Assembly: GCF_027887165.1 (NCBI RefSeq)
Contig: NC_077232.1
Coordinates: 10,836,257 to 10,900,256, forward strand
Length of the DNA stretch: 64,000 nt
Direction of reading: 5' to 3'
DNA from: Monodelphis domestica
Lineage: Eukaryota > Chordata > Mammalia > Didelphimorphia > Didelphidae
The notes below the pieces were generated by a model. It saw nothing but the letters and a program-made list of their open reading frames with translations, made no database searches and had not been told where the DNA came from. Shown piece by piece: positions 26,351 through 37,670 of the stretch (position 1 is the stretch's first letter; each line of letters opens with the position of its first letter). A program made the translations under genes and the position numbers.

Positions 26351-26936
26351 CTTAGGACTCTTGGTTCCTCACCAGGTTAGCTCCAGGGCATTCATGGACC
26401 ACGGCTGTTCAACCATCTCCCAACGGATGGGCGTCCTGGTTGTTGACTATTCTTGATGGCCTCACACACACTCAGGTACACACTTCTACACTTACACACT
26501 CCCTTCTACCTATCCAGTCCCATACACACAGCCCTCACTCATGCATCCGCACACATTGACATTTAGCACGCTCACACTCACCCCCAGGACTTCTCTCCAT
26601 CTTTGGCCCTCGTGGGGACAGAATGACAAGAGAATGGCGGCTCCTCGGTGCCTCCTTCCCGGCACTCTTCTGGTTCAGAGGATTTCTGGGGGTTGTTTCC
26701 TTGGCTGTGCATCTGGCTCTGTATCTTTTCACTTTACTGGGCATCCCTTGATGGACTTTCCTGCCAGGTTCTTTGCCTTTTCAGGTCTGACTCCACTTCC
26801 CCTTTGCTTTTCGTGCAGTATCCCGATAGATGCCAAAGCTGGAGGACCTGGGTTTGAATTCTGCTGATGGTACTAACTGCTTGTGGGACCAGGGGTGGTT
26901 CTTTGTACCCACAGGGCCTGGCATCTCATATGTCCT

Positions 26937-27135
26937 TTTTGAACCCTCTGCCTTTTGTTTTAGAATCAATACTAAGTACTGGTTCTAAGGCATTAGAGTG
27001 GTAAGGGCTAGGCAATGGGGGTTAAGTGACTTACCCAGGATCATATAGCTAGGAAGTATCTGAGACCAGATTTGAACCCAGGACCTCCCATCTCTGGGCC
27101 TGGCTGTCTATCCACTGAGCCACCTAGATGCACCC
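26937..27135 (-). mobile_element. tRNA-derived SINE (type A)
   Basis: 'ttttgaaccctctgccttttgttttagaatcaatact', 'gtaagggctaggcaatggggg', 'cccaggatcatatagctagg', and head 'ccactgagccacctagatgcaccc'; full length and moderately diverged. Confidence 0.85.
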
Positions 27136-27185
27136 TACCCCCCAATATCCTTAATCAATGCTTGTTGATTGACAAATGGAATGAT

Positions 27186-27325
27186 CATAGGCAAATCACA
27201 TAACTCCTCAGAACCTCAGTCTTCTCCTGTGGAAAATGGAGCTAATTACCCCTGTACTACTTACCTGGTTGCTGTGAGGCTCCAGAGAGCAGCTGGTTGG
27301 AAAGAGCTTTGTAGACTTTAAAGAG
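27186..27325 (+). repeat. MIR-type SINE
   Basis: 'ggcaaatcacataactcctcagaacctcagtcttctcctgtggaaaatggagctaat', then 'ttgctgtgaggctcc...aagagctttg' follows the MIR core and 3' segment in order. Confidence 0.65.
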
Positions 27326-27404
27326 CTTTTAAAGAAAGATAAGAGTTATTATTATTATTTAAGATGAGTCTGGGCCACACCTCCCCCTTGCACTTTGGGT
27401 GTTA

Positions 27405-27565
27405 ATAATTATAGAGCACTTGGGGTTTTCAAAGAGCTTTACAAGGATGATCTCATTTGATCTTGACCTGAGAGGAAGGTGCTATTATTAATTTCCCCAT
27501 TTCTCAGATGAGGAAACAGAAAAGTCTGAGGTGGGATTGGAACCCAGGGCTTCCTGATTCCGAGG
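27405..27565 (-). repeat. MIR-type SINE
   Basis: 'caaagagctttacaaggatgatctcatttgatcttgacc', 'gaaggtgctattattaatttccccatttctcagatgaggaaac', 'ggattggaacccagggcttcctga' is a near-complete reverse MIR. Confidence 0.65.
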
Positions 27566-27615
27566 CCAGGAAGCACAATCTGCTATGTCACATTGTCCAA
27601 GCCAGCCTATTTTTT

Positions 27616-27825
27616 TTTAAAACTCTGACCTTACATCTTGGAGTCAATACTGTGTATTGGTTCCAAGGCAGAAGAGCAAGAAGGGCTAGGCAATGGGGGG
27701 GGAGGGGGGGTTAAGTGACTTGCTCAGGGTCACCCAGCTGGGAAGTGTCTGAGGTCAGATTTGAACCCAGGACCTTCCATCTCTAGGTGTGGCTCTCCAT
27801 CCACTGAGCCCCCCAGCTGTCCCCC
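27616..27825 (-). mobile_element. tRNA-derived SINE (type A) with target-site duplication
   Basis: Full-length reverse copy flanked by 'agcctatttttt' (27604-27615) and 'agtctatttttt' (27826-27837), a likely duplicated target. A G-rich expansion (ggggggggaggggggg near 27695) interrupts the body. Confidence 0.85.
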
Positions 27826-28479
27826 AGTCTATTTTTTACACAAGGCACAAAGCTCTGGAGAGTGTCGGGCTCACCCTGGCTCTTGCCCCAGCTGCCTCTC
27901 CATGGATGCTGGTCATAGGCTCAGCTTGGCAGTGGGCTCTTTGCCATCCCTGTTGTGCTGCCCTGGGGTCTCAGGCCTCATGTGGAGCCCTAGCCTGGCT
28001 CCTGACCCTCTCAAAGCCCTTGTTCATTCCCACCCTCTCTCTTCCCACTGGCCAAGGACTGGGTGGCAGGAAGAACTTCCCTGAAGGAAGAGGGAAGTCC
28101 AGAGGGGGCATGAGGCAGTATTGTTGGCAGAAGTCTTAAAGAGGGGACCAAGCTCTCCCTTCCCAGGGCCCCCAGGCTGCAGCCCAAGATGGCGGGGAAG
28201 GGAGAGTGTTCTGAGGGAGATGGAGGAAACTAGGACCTGAGGTTCTCCTCCACCTCGTTTCGCCTGGGACTTGAAGCTAAAGCACTTCCCTAGGCACAGA
28301 GGGACTGCAAAACCTTCAAGCAGAATAGGAACGAGAACCATTAGGGCGCCTGCTCCAGGGAGGCTTTCAGCTTCGCTCCATAATTCATGTATTGCCCATT
28401 TCTAGACTAATAATCATGGAGAGTGCTTTGAAGCTCAAGATGGGCTTCTTCACCACTCTCTTGATCCGGGCTGGACTAC

Positions 28480-28590
28480 AGAAATTATTGTGCCATTGTA
28501 CAGCTGAAGAAACTGAGGCTCTGAAGTGGCGTGTCCAGAGTTACCCGGCAGCTTGTAAATAAGTTTCAGAGTTGAGACTCCCAATCCATG
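28480..28590 (-). repeat. MIR-type SINE fragment
   Basis: 'ttgtacagctgaagaaactgaggctctgaagtggcgtgtcc...agagttgagactcccaatcc' resembles a reverse MIR core. Confidence 0.5.
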
Positions 28591-28944
28591 ATCTCCCTGT
28601 TTGGCCACAATGCCAGGAGCAGGTTTAGTTGTTTCCAAAATGCCTCCCTCTTCCTCCGTCTTGTGAGTGAGGAAGGGCAGTCAGGATTATTATTCCCATT
28701 TTACAGGAGAGAAAATGGAGGTTTGGGGTGCTCAATCGACTTGTCCATGCTCTTGAAACCAGTGAACCTGTTGCCCCAACAGACACAGGTGATTAGGAGT
28801 GAGGGCTGGAAGGAATGGAAAGCCTTTTGTTTTAGAGCTGGCACCTGCCATGCCAGGCACACTGGGCATACAGAGGAAAAAGCAAACGGGTCCTGCCTCC
28901 AAGGAGCATGCATTCTGCTTAGGGGGTGGGATACACTAGATAGA

Positions 28945-29020
28945 CAGGCGGAGAAAGAGAGAGATAGAGATCTAGAGAGATCTAGAGAGAAAGATAGACA
29001 GAGGGAGAGATAGAGAAGCA
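28945..29020. repeat. GA/GATA-rich simple sequence
   Basis: 'gagaaagagagagatagagatctagagagatctagagagaaagatagac' contains a short duplicated 'gatctagagagat' block. Confidence 0.85.
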
Positions 29021-29794
29021 AACTGAAAAAACAAAGTAGTCATTTTTGTGGTAGGGGTGAGGAGTATTATCACCTGGGCAATCAGGGAAGGCTTCTTGGA
29101 GGAGATGGCCTGGAAGGGAGCTGGGAATTCCAGGGGGCAGTTGGGAGGAAGGAAATGGAGGTGGGAGGTAGGAAGTGGAGCCTTGTGTGAGAGGGAAGCC
29201 AGTTTGACTGGACCTTCCTACAGTGTGGAATCCTGAAGGACTTCATGTGTCCAAAGGAGGCCTTTGCATTTTAGCCCAGAGGTACTAGGGATAGCAGGGG
29301 AACGTCTTTAGTGCAGGAAGACTGGGGTGAGAACTGGGTTTGAGGACTATTACTTGGCCATTGTGTGGAGGCTGGATTGAGAGAAGAGAGAGAATGACCC
29401 ATGAGGAGGCTATTTCAGTAAGCCGGGAGAGAGGTGATGAGGGCCTGGATGGGGCCAGGCACCATGCGAGTGGACAGAAGTGAGAGTTGTTGTGGAGCTA
29501 GAGCTGAGACAATTTAGGAAGGTGGGAGAAGGGGAAGAATTGGGGTCATCTCTGAAGTTTTAAACCTGGGTGCCTGGAAGAATGATGGTGCTCTTGACAG
29601 AAGTTTGGAGGATGAGTGGCCTTTAGGGGGAATGGAGTCTGTCCAGCTTGAGATGCCTACGGGACAGCCAGGTGTCAAAATCCAAGAGATTGCTGGGGAT
29701 GTGGGCCTGGAGATTGGGAGAGATCAAATGGAGCTTTCATAGTCATTGAGAAATTTGAGAGTGGAACTAGGAACTGATGAAATGGGTTTGGGGA

Positions 29795-30192
29795 AAGGAG
29801 AGAGAGAGATTGAGAGAGAAGAGAGGAAAGAGGGTAAGGATAGAGAGAGATAGAAGAGGAAAGAGGGGAAGGATGTAGAGGCAGAGGAGAGAAGAGAAGG
29901 ATTGAGAGAGATGGGGAGAGAGAGAGGAGGAAAAGAGAAGAGGAAAGAGGGGAAGGATGTAGAAACAGATGGAGTCAGAGAGAAAGAGACAAAGAGAGAA
30001 GAGAAGAGAGGAGAGGGGGAAGGATGTAGAGACAGAGGAGAGAAGAGAAGGATTGAGAGCCAGTATGTGTGGGGAGAGATGAGGAGAGAGAGAGGAGGAA
30101 AAGAGAGGAGAGGAGAGGAGAGAGGGGAAGGATGGAGACAGACAGAGGGAGAAAGTGAATGAAGAGAAAGAGGAGATAAGGGGAGAGAGGAG

Positions 30193-30289
<97 letters not shown>

Positions 30290-30345
30290 AAAAGAGAGGA
30301 GAGGAGAGGAGAGAGGGAAGGATGGAGAGATAGAGAGAACACTCT
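29795..30345. repeat. GA-rich array with pure (GA)n core
   Basis: About 550 bp of purine-rich repeats on the + strand. Pure GA runs from about 30197 to 30285 (~44 copies). The flanks are ~120-bp semi-repeats ('aggggaaggatgtagagacagagg...agaagagaaggattgagag') occurring about three times. Purine-pyrimidine mirror tracts like this can form triplex DNA. The open frames across it (SLSLSL, ERERER) are composition artefacts. Confidence 0.95.
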
Positions 30346-31525
30346 GTGGGACACCCAAACAAAGGAGACAGAAACAGATGATAATCTTATGAAGGAGACT
30401 GAGATGGGGGAGGAGGAAACCTAGTTGTCCATATCTGGAACACAGAGAAGAGAGAGTATCCAGGAAGAGGACTGATGGCTTCAGAGGCTATAAAGTCAAG
30501 GCAGATGAAGACAGAGAAAAGGTCATTGGATTGGACAATTAAAAGATCATTGATGACCTTGGAGAGATCAGTTTTGGTCGAGTGAGGTCAGAAGCCAGAT
30601 TGCAAAGGGTTGAGAAGTAAGTGAGGAAGTGGAGGAAATGAGTGTAGATGGCTTTCCTCCCCTAGTTTGGCTGTGAAAGGGAAAAGAGATAAAGGAACAC
30701 AGTTGGGAGAAGATAGACTGAACCAAAGAATTAAAAACAATCAGGGAAGTCTCAGAACAGTTTCAGTGATTTGGTCAAAGCCTCCCAAATCCAATCCCCT
30801 TTCCCATCTGCCTTTCCTTCTCATACTGTATCAGAGCCCAGGAAGGTAGGGTGCCCCTTCTCCTTTTGAGGTCACAGGCCCAGCCTGGAAGTATCTTTCT
30901 TAATGGCTCTTTTTCTCTGGGCTCTTCACCACTCAACAATTATGATTGTTATGTGAGAGTAACTACAATCATACATTTACATGATAATTACACCTACCAG
31001 GCTCAAACCTACACTGGTCCTGGGGCCCTTGGAGGCCCTGGCTTGGGCACTGTCCCAGGAAAAGGGCAGGGTGCCCCATAGGTGGGTGAACACATCTGTG
31101 CAGGAGGTGGTGCTCCTCTGGCCTACTAGTTCAGGCATCTCCCAAATGGCCAGATGCCCAGCTCTCTGCTCTTAGGGGAGTCCTGGAATGTAGTTGGCTT
31201 TGAGCCAGATGTAGGGAGGGGGCTGCGATATTTTTCTTTCCTCTTTTAACTCTTCCCCATTTATTATGGAGACAGTTTTAAAGCTAGAGAGCCAGGTGTT
31301 AGCTTTTAGTTTTAGAGCTAGGTGTTAACAAAGCCCCAGAGATGTTGTGGGAACATCATTGGAAAGGAAGTCTAATTGGGAAAAACAGGAAACAGAATGA
31401 TGTAGCAGAGATAATAGGGAATTTAGTTTTGGAGGATCTGAGTTCCAATCCCATTTCTGCCAAGTGACCAATTTGGGGACTTTAGGGAATTCAATTCAGC
31501 AAAGGCTTATTAAAAGCTTTTGATG

Positions 31526-31723
31526 GGGGCAGCTGGGTAGCTCAGTGGATTGAGAGCCAGGCCTAGAGACGGGAGAGCCTGGGTTCAAATCTGGCCTCAG
31601 ACACTTCCCAGATGTGTGACCCTGGGCAAGTCACTTGACCCCCATTGCCTAGCTCTTACCACTCTTCTGCCTTGAAGCCAATCACAGTATTGACTCCAAG
31701 ATGGAAGGTAAGGGTTTAAAAAA
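31526..31723 (+). mobile_element. Young tRNA-derived SINE (type A), full length, with perfect target-site duplication
   Basis: Flanked by identical 'aaaagcttttgatg' at 31512-31525 and 31724-31737. The head carries RNA polymerase III internal promoter boxes: A box 'tagctcagtgg' (from 31539) and B box 'ggttcaaatct' (from 31582). The body is 'gtgtgaccctgggcaagtcac...cattgcctagctctt' and the tail 'gatggaaggtaagggtttaaaaaaa'. This is the best reference copy of the family here. Confidence 0.95.
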
Positions 31724-31914
31724 AAAAGCTTTTGATGTAGGGGCAGGTCTCTTAACTGCTGTGGACCCAAGAGGGTGAGTTACAGAAAATCACCAATTGT
31801 GATCAATGGACAAGATGATTTAATCATAGAGTTGGACCCCCCAAAAGACAGCTCCACAGCCTGAGATCCCAGTCTGCGTAAAGATGGCAGCCAAGACAAC
31901 AAAAGTCAGTAGGT

Positions 31915-32075
31915 GATAATGGAAAGACCTAGCATTGCAATATCTATACTGTTGTGTGACCTCGAGAAAGTCACTGAGACTTCACTGAGCCTCAGTTTTC
32001 CTACCTGCAGAATGGGGATAGTTGAACTCCCTGCCTCCTAAAGCTATTGGGAGGAAAGGACTCTATAAACTTGAA
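31915..32075 (+). repeat. MIR-type SINE
   Basis: 'tgttgtgtgacctcgagaaagtcactgag', 'cctcagttttcctacctgcagaatggggatag' and 'ctattgggaggaaaggactctataaac' follow the MIR order. Confidence 0.65.
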
Positions 32076-32332
32076 GGCTTCCCCCAAAAGGAGGTTCCTC
32101 TGATGACTTTTGGGCAGAAAGGGCTGGCAGGAAAGCCTCTGACTCAGCAACTCCATCCTTCCTCCTTCCCCTGGCCCATCATCTTAGTCCCCACTTAGGG
32201 AGTGGAGGAAGGAGATGGGAGCAAGTAGAAAGGAGGAGCTGAAGCCCCAAAGGGAGAGAGCAGGGAGTTGGAGGGCTTGCAAACAGAGGCGCAATGGAAT
32301 TGAGGAAATCTTTGCTTTTTCCTTTTCAGTTT

Positions 32333-32960
32333 TTCTATTCTATTTTTTGGAAAATTTTATAAGTCAATTTAGAACATTTTTCCTTGGTTACAAGAATCAT
32401 ATTCTTTCCCTCATCTCCCTCCATCATTTCCCATTGCCGACACACAATTCCGCTGGGATTTATATGTGTCCTTGGTCAAAACCCATTTCCATGTTGTTGA
32501 TGTTTGCATTAGGGTGATCACTTAGAGTCTACATCTCCAATCATATCCCCATCGACCCATGTGATCAGGCAGTTGTTTTCCTTCTGGGTTTCTGCTCCCA
32601 GTTTTTCCTCTGAATGTGGACATCATTCTTTCTCATAAGTCCCTCGGAATAGTTCTGGATCACTGCATTGCTGCCAGTAGAGAAGTCCATTACATTTGAT
32701 TGTGCCACAATGTATCGTCTCTGTGTACAATGTTTTCCTGGTTCTGCTCCTTTCACTTTGCATCAGTTCCTGGAGGTCCTTCCAGTTCACATGGAGTCCC
32801 TCCAGTTCATCATTCCTTTAAGCACAATAGTATTCCATCACCAACAGATACCATGATTTGTTCAGCCATTCTCCAATGGAAGGGCATCTCCTCATTTTCT
32901 AATTTTTTTGCCACCACAAAGAGCACAGCTATGAATATTCTTGTACAAGTCTTTTTCCTT
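32333..32960 (-). mobile_element. L1 LINE 3' untranslated end, reverse orientation
   Basis: 'ggttctgctcctttcactttgcatcagttcctggagg', 'agcacaatagtattccatcaccaac', 'ttgttcagccattctcc...gggcatctcctcattttc' and 'ccaccacaaagagcacagctatgaatattcttgtac' correspond to the L1 3' UTR; the same order occurs in the copy at 54.2-55.0 kb. This copy is more diverged, so older. It stops where the next repeat starts at ~32960. Confidence 0.8.
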
Positions 32961-33009
32961 CAGTTTTTCTATTCTACACTTAGTAGCCATCCACAAGAAC
33001 AGATATGGA

Positions 33010-33206
33010 CAGCATGGTGTGGTAGAAAGGGAGCTGGGTTTGGAGTCTGAGTTCCTGGGTTCCAATCCTGCCTAGTCCAGCTCTTCCTGGGTGGTCCTAG
33101 GAAAGTAAGTCACTTAACTTGCTCAATTCTGTTTCCTCATTTGTGAAATGAGGTGGGTTTGACTTGGTGGCCTTGGAGGGCACTTCCAGCTCTAAGTCTA
33201 CGAAAT
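33010..33206 (+). repeat. MIR-like CORE-SINE
   Basis: 'agcatggtgtggtagaaagggagctgggtttggagtc...ttccaatcctgcc...ggaaagtaagtcacttaac...ctcatttgtgaaatgagg', then 'ccttggagggcacttccagctctaag'; full-length structure with a 3' part differing from human MIR. Confidence 0.65.
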
Positions 33207-33225
33207 AAAAAAAAAACAAACAAAC

Positions 33226-33432
33226 TAACAGAGTCAGCTAGGTAGCTCAGTGCATTGAAAGCCAAGCCTAGAGATGTAGAGGTGCTAGGTTCAAATTTTC
33301 TTTGATACTTCCTACCTGGGTGACCCTGGGCAAGTCATTTAACCCCTATTACCTAACCCTTACTGCTCTTCTGCCTTGAAACAAACCTTAGTATTAATTC
33401 TAAGACAGAAGATAAGCATTTTTAAAAAAAAA
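33226..33432 (+). mobile_element. tRNA-derived SINE (type A)
   Basis: 'cagctaggtagctcagtgcattgaaagcc' head, 'gggtgaccctgggcaagtcatttaacccc' body, and 'aagacagaagataagcatttttaaaaaaaaa' tail; diverged. Confidence 0.85.
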
Positions 33433-34329
33433 GAAGAAAAGAAACTGACTCTAGGTTGGGCAATAAACTCCGAACTATTTACATTTGATTTTTAAAATGA
33501 GTATGCTCCTTCTAACAAGAGAATTCCTGGGGTTCCCAGATTCTCTATGGTAGATGTTATAGGTCTTGCAATTCTGACAATTAGATCTTGCTTTTGGAGG
33601 CAAAGACCTGGGTTCACATCCTACTCAGCTCTGTTCCTTAATAGCCTATGTGACCCTGGCTGAGTCACTTAACTTTTTGGCAGTTTATTCCATTTTTAAG
33701 AGCCATAGTTAGTCATTTCAAGGGGTAAATTCAGCCTCAAAAGAAATTGAATTTCTTTTAATAGAAAAATATTCAATAGAAAAATTCTTTAAACAGAAAA
33801 AGTTACAGTTTTCAAAAGCAGAAGGGGCTGCTGTGCAAGGTGCTGGCTCCCCTCTTATTGGAAGTCTATGAGCAAAGGAGGATCATTTGTTAGGGATGTT
33901 ATTGGGGAAATTCCTGTTCATGGACTGATTGGATTAGATGGGTACTGAGTTCCCTTCCAACTCCCAAATGCTGTCCCTCTGAGATTCTGAGAATGGCAGG
34001 CCTGATCAGTGGGTTCTAGTGGATACCTGCTATCCTGTGGGTATTTGGCAAGTTGTTTTTTTATGAACCTTAAAAAGGAACCTCATACTCAAAAGGTTGG
34101 GAACCCCAGGATTTAGAGAACTTTAGGGGCATTTCTAGCTACAAGGCTCTAGGATTATCCTTGCTTGGCCCTCGGGCTTCCACTGGAAGATTCCTCTTAA
34201 CTCTTAGCTTTTAGGTAGTGGCTGCAGGAGGCCCACACAGTGTTGGGAGCCAGAAAACCCTTTAGGAAAGACAGTGTCCTCCAGGCTCATTTGTAGAGCT
34301 GGGTTAAGCAGAGTCTCTAGCGTTGAGGA

Positions 34330-34660
34330 TGGGTCAAGAATCAAAGGGACCTCAGAAGTCATCTAGTTCAACTTCCCTATTTTACAGATGACGAAACTGA
34401 AGCTAAGGGAAGTTAAATGATCTAAGTAGCTCTATAGAGGAAGGGAACAAGTGCCTTCTAGGTATCCAGCTTTGCAAATGGACTTCATTTGATCCTTAAA
34501 GACATTTCAAAGGCCATTTTGATCAAGTCACTTATTTTACAGATGGGGAAAGTGAGGCATAGGAAAGTTAAGTGATTTGCTCATGATCACATAGATGGAG
34601 TGTAAGAGGTAGGTACTTAAATCCAGTTCTTCTGAATACAGGACTAGGACTTTAGCATTC
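34330..34660 (-). repeat. Two MIR-type fragments
   Basis: 34340-34430 holds 'ggacctcagaagtcatctagttcaacttccctattttacagatgacgaaactgaagc'. 34490-34660 holds 'gacatttcaaaggcc...ttacagatggggaaagtgaggc...tgctcatgatcacatag...aatccagttcttctg'. Both are reverse MIR-like. Confidence 0.55.
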
Positions 34661-34899
34661 TAGGCTGCTGGTGGAGCTGGGCTCTGTTCATTCCTACTGA
34701 CCATGAGTCCCATGCTCACTCTGAACCTGGTTTCTTCCTCTACATCCTCTACAAGGAGGATGGGTGGGGACTCTTTGGCAGCCAGTATAATGTCAAGAGA
34801 CTTCAAAGCCCTTGAAGAAGGGAGGGGTGGGGGAAAGGGTGGAGGCTGATGGAGAATAGGGATGGGGAGGGGTGGACAAGGATGAGAGGGGCAGGACAC

Positions 34900-35050
34900 C
34901 AAGAAAGGAAGGAAGGAAGGAAGGAGAGAAAGGGAAGGAAGGAAAGAAGATAGGAGGAAAGGAAGGAGGGAAAGAAGGGAGGGAAGGAAGAAAGGAGAGA
35001 GGAAAAGAAGGAAGATAGGAAGGAGGGAAAGAAGGAAGGAAGGAAGGAAG
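34900..35050. repeat. (GGAA)n-type purine-rich simple repeat
   Basis: 'aggaaggaaggaaggaagg' tracts with AAAG and GAGG interruptions over ~150 bp. Confidence 0.95.
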
Positions 35051-35194
35051 AAGAGAGTGAGCCTTGGCTCTCATGGCATTGGAAAGTCCTCAGAGGGAGC
35101 TGGACATCAGAGTGAGCAGAGGGAAAGAGCCCTTTTGGGAGGGAGGGACCAGCACAGGTGAGTTAAGAAGGGAGGAAGAGCAAACGCTCCTGTG

Positions 35195-35450
35195 GCTCAG
35201 CAGCCAATCCGTAAGTCACATCCACGGCACGTGACCCGTTGCCGGGCAGATTTTCATCTGCCCCATTCCTTGCTGCTCGCGGGCGCTGGGTACAACTAGG
35301 ATGCGGCTGCCTGGCCTGGGGGCACGCACTTCTCCAACGCTTCCTCAAGGAGCTCGGGGACGCCCTGGAGACGCAAGAGCACTGCGGGGGGGGTGGGGGG
35401 AGGGGCGGAGGAGAGGAGCTGAAGGGAGCTGAGGACACCGTAGGTGTCTG
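35195..35450. promoter_or_regulatory. GC-rich, CpG-containing segment with E-box and CCAAT; possible regulatory element
   Basis: Locally rich in CG dinucleotides compared with its surroundings. It contains 'agccaatccg' (CCAAT-like), 'ggcacgtgacc' (CACGTG E-box with the GTGAC extension of MITF/USF sites) and a G-rich run at 35385-35410. No gene start is visible on either side. This is only a composition and motif observation. Confidence 0.2.
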
Positions 35451-36084
35451 GATGGTAACAATGACAATAAAAATAGCTCACTTCTCTACGCCCCTTTACC
35501 GCGTACGGAATTCTCTGCTCACAGTTTCCGTGTAATTATCCTCAAGAGAAAACTCAGTTCTAGAGAGGTGAAGGGACTCAGTTTCCTTTTCTGTCAAGCG
35601 AGAGGCAGCATCTCTGGGCTCCGGCATCCCAGCCTCCAAGCGGAGGGGATGGTCAGTGACTTTCAATCCTCCCCTTCCCCCACTCCGTATCCTCCAGGTG
35701 CGAGGCTCCGCCCAGCTGCTCAGGCTTTGTTTTGACGTCCCTCCTCTCCCCAGCTCAGACATCCCACGATCTAGGTTCTAACTGACCGGGATCCCTATTC
35801 TCCCATTCTGCGTTCTCCTAGCCCTGCAGGTTCTCTTCCTTTGGGACTTGCCTGGGATCCCCCAGATGGCGTCTGAAATGGGATTTGACCCCGAAAGACC
35901 AGTTACTTTTCTTACTTCCAGAAATGACCATGCGAGGGGTCTCTGCTGCTTGCCTGGCACGCTGCCCACCCACTCCTTCCTTCCAGATTCAGCTCCCCTC
36001 TGCTGAACCTTTAAGCTGTGGCTTCTGGCTGCCCCAGGGACCTCTGAATCTGAGCCCCGCCCCCTCCCCCCATCAACACAACCA

Positions 36085-36335
36085 GGTACCATTAGCCAGA
36101 GCTGAAAGGAATCTTAGGGGCCATCTAATATTGATAATGGTGATAGCAGTGATAGCTGACATTATATATTGCTTCAAGGCTTGCAAAGTACTTAACATAC
36201 ATTATCTCGATTGAGCTAATCCAACCCCCTCATTTCCTCATTTTACAGACGGGGAAACTGAGGCCTGAAGAGGGGAAGTGACTTTGCTGGAGTTCCCCCA
36301 GTGGCAGAGCCCAGATGGAGCCCAACTCACCTGTG
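36085..36335 (-). repeat. MIR-type SINE
   Basis: 'gagctgaaaggaatcttaggggccatc', 'cttgcaaagtacttaacatacattatc', 'cattttacagacggggaaactgaggcctgaagagg' give a near-complete reverse copy. Confidence 0.6.
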
Positions 36336-36579
36336 CCTCCTTTTCTTAGGTGACAGGCATTACCAACTGGGATAAAGTAATTTATAATAAGATATTAAAA
36401 ACCTGATATGCCACTCTTCCCAGGGGTCTTTGTGTTTGTGCTGGGGGAATTCAGGAGGTGGCAGGTCTGTGGGGGAGATCCCTTTGGCTGGATATCTTTT
36501 GGGTAAGGCTCTTTCCTTTCCTTATTTCAGAGGATCAAGTCTAGAGGCCCAGCCTTCCTCTTTCTGGCTTCCCCAGAAC

Positions 36580-36840
36580 TTCTGTGACCTTCTTCTCTAC
36601 TCCCCTCAAAGTCCAACTCAAATAACACCTCCTTTAAGAAGCCTTCCTTGATTGCATGGCCTCTTAACTTCCTTCCTATGGAACTGGAAAGATCAGATAG
36701 TCCAACCTCTTCATTCTACAGAAGGAGAAACTGAGTCATAGGTGAGGAATGTGACTTACTGGAGGTCATCCAGGTAATGAAAGAGCAGAGCTGGGGTTTG
36801 GACTCACCCAGATCTTGGACTCCATGATTGCAATCCCTCC
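36580..36840. repeat. L2-like piece followed by reverse MIR
   Basis: 36590-36665 'ctctactcccctcaaagtcc...cacctcctttaagaagccttccttgatt' is L2-like on +. 36690-36840 'ctacagaaggagaaactgagtcataggtgagg...agagcagagctggggtttgg' is reverse MIR-like. Confidence 0.5.
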
Positions 36841-36850
36841 TCCCCCCAAC

Positions 36851-36895
36851 ACACACACACACACTCACACACACTCACTCACTCACCCACCCCTC
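36851..36895. repeat. CA/CTCA simple repeat
   Basis: 'acacacacacacactcacacacactcactcactcac'. Confidence 0.9.
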
Positions 36896-37670
36896 TACAG
36901 AGTCATGTTGAACTGCCTGGGGCCAGAAAGCCAGAGATGGAGCCAGATCCTCTGAAGTTTGCAGCAGTTGATTTCTGGCTGGGGCTGTTGGGCTGGGCTG
37001 GGCTGGGCTGGTAGAGAACTCCTACATTTTTCTCAGAGTGAAGCACTTCTTGAATTAAACGTCCAGGACCAAATGAGTGCTTTGAGTCAAGAACGGGGGC
37101 TTTTTCTCCTTCCTTTCTCTAAACTGGGCTTCTATAGCTGTCCACGAGGGAAGCCACTCCCTCTGGATACTGTTTTTGGCTCTTCTCCTTTGTTTGAAGT
37201 CATTTTCCAGCCTAAAAATGGGGCATTACACAGCCCTGTTTATCCACAGTCAACACAACTTTAGCTTCACGCAATACCAGAAAAACAGCTTTTCTGAGGA
37301 GATTCACTCTCAGGAGCTTGCAAAATGCTTTAAGTGTAACCCATGAGAGCTTTGGGCTTCCAGAGCTCAGGTTCAGTCTTGGTGTGGGTATGACGTGGGC
37401 TTTCTAAGAATCTTCCCCTCTTTGGGTCCTGTCCCCATCCAGGGGGAGCGTCCAGATTTCTGCAAACACCTTGGAACATGCAAGTTTCTGCAGAGCTTTG
37501 AGATCCTATGCAAGCACTTAGGGTAGCAGTGTATTAAACAGAAGATAGATTTCTGTAATGGACAAAAAGCAAACAAACAATTGACAAAGGTCTTAAATGG
37601 TCAAAGCTAATTCTCCTTTCTTCTCGAGTATATCCACTTCCCCAGGAGACAATGGGATTGCAGCCCACTG

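Larger units (their letters stand above)
28830..30745 (+). repeat. Long ancient mammalian interspersed repeat, interrupted by GA tracts (family not assigned)
   Basis: In order: 'gccaggcacactgggcatac' and 'tgcctccaaggagcatgcattct'; 'caatcagggaaggcttcttggaggag'; 'ggctatttcagtaagccgggagagaggtgatgagggcctgg'; 'cttgagatgcctacgggacagccaggtg'; and after the GA tract 'ggacaattaaaagatcattgatgaccttggagagatcagt' and 'gaagccagattgcaaagggttgagaagtaagtgagg'. This order and wording are those of a long, old repeat seen across therian genomes. I do not assign the family name. Confidence 0.5.

Noticed and set aside
29724..30424. Ser/Leu-rich and Glu/Arg-rich frames over the GA array
   Set aside because: A (GA)n repeat encodes SLSL or ERER in any frame; no start context, conservation or exon signals.
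31539..31600. tRNA gene (A box and B box at 31539 and 31582)
   Set aside because: The boxes belong to the tRNA-derived head of a SINE with flanking target duplications; no cloverleaf is maintained.
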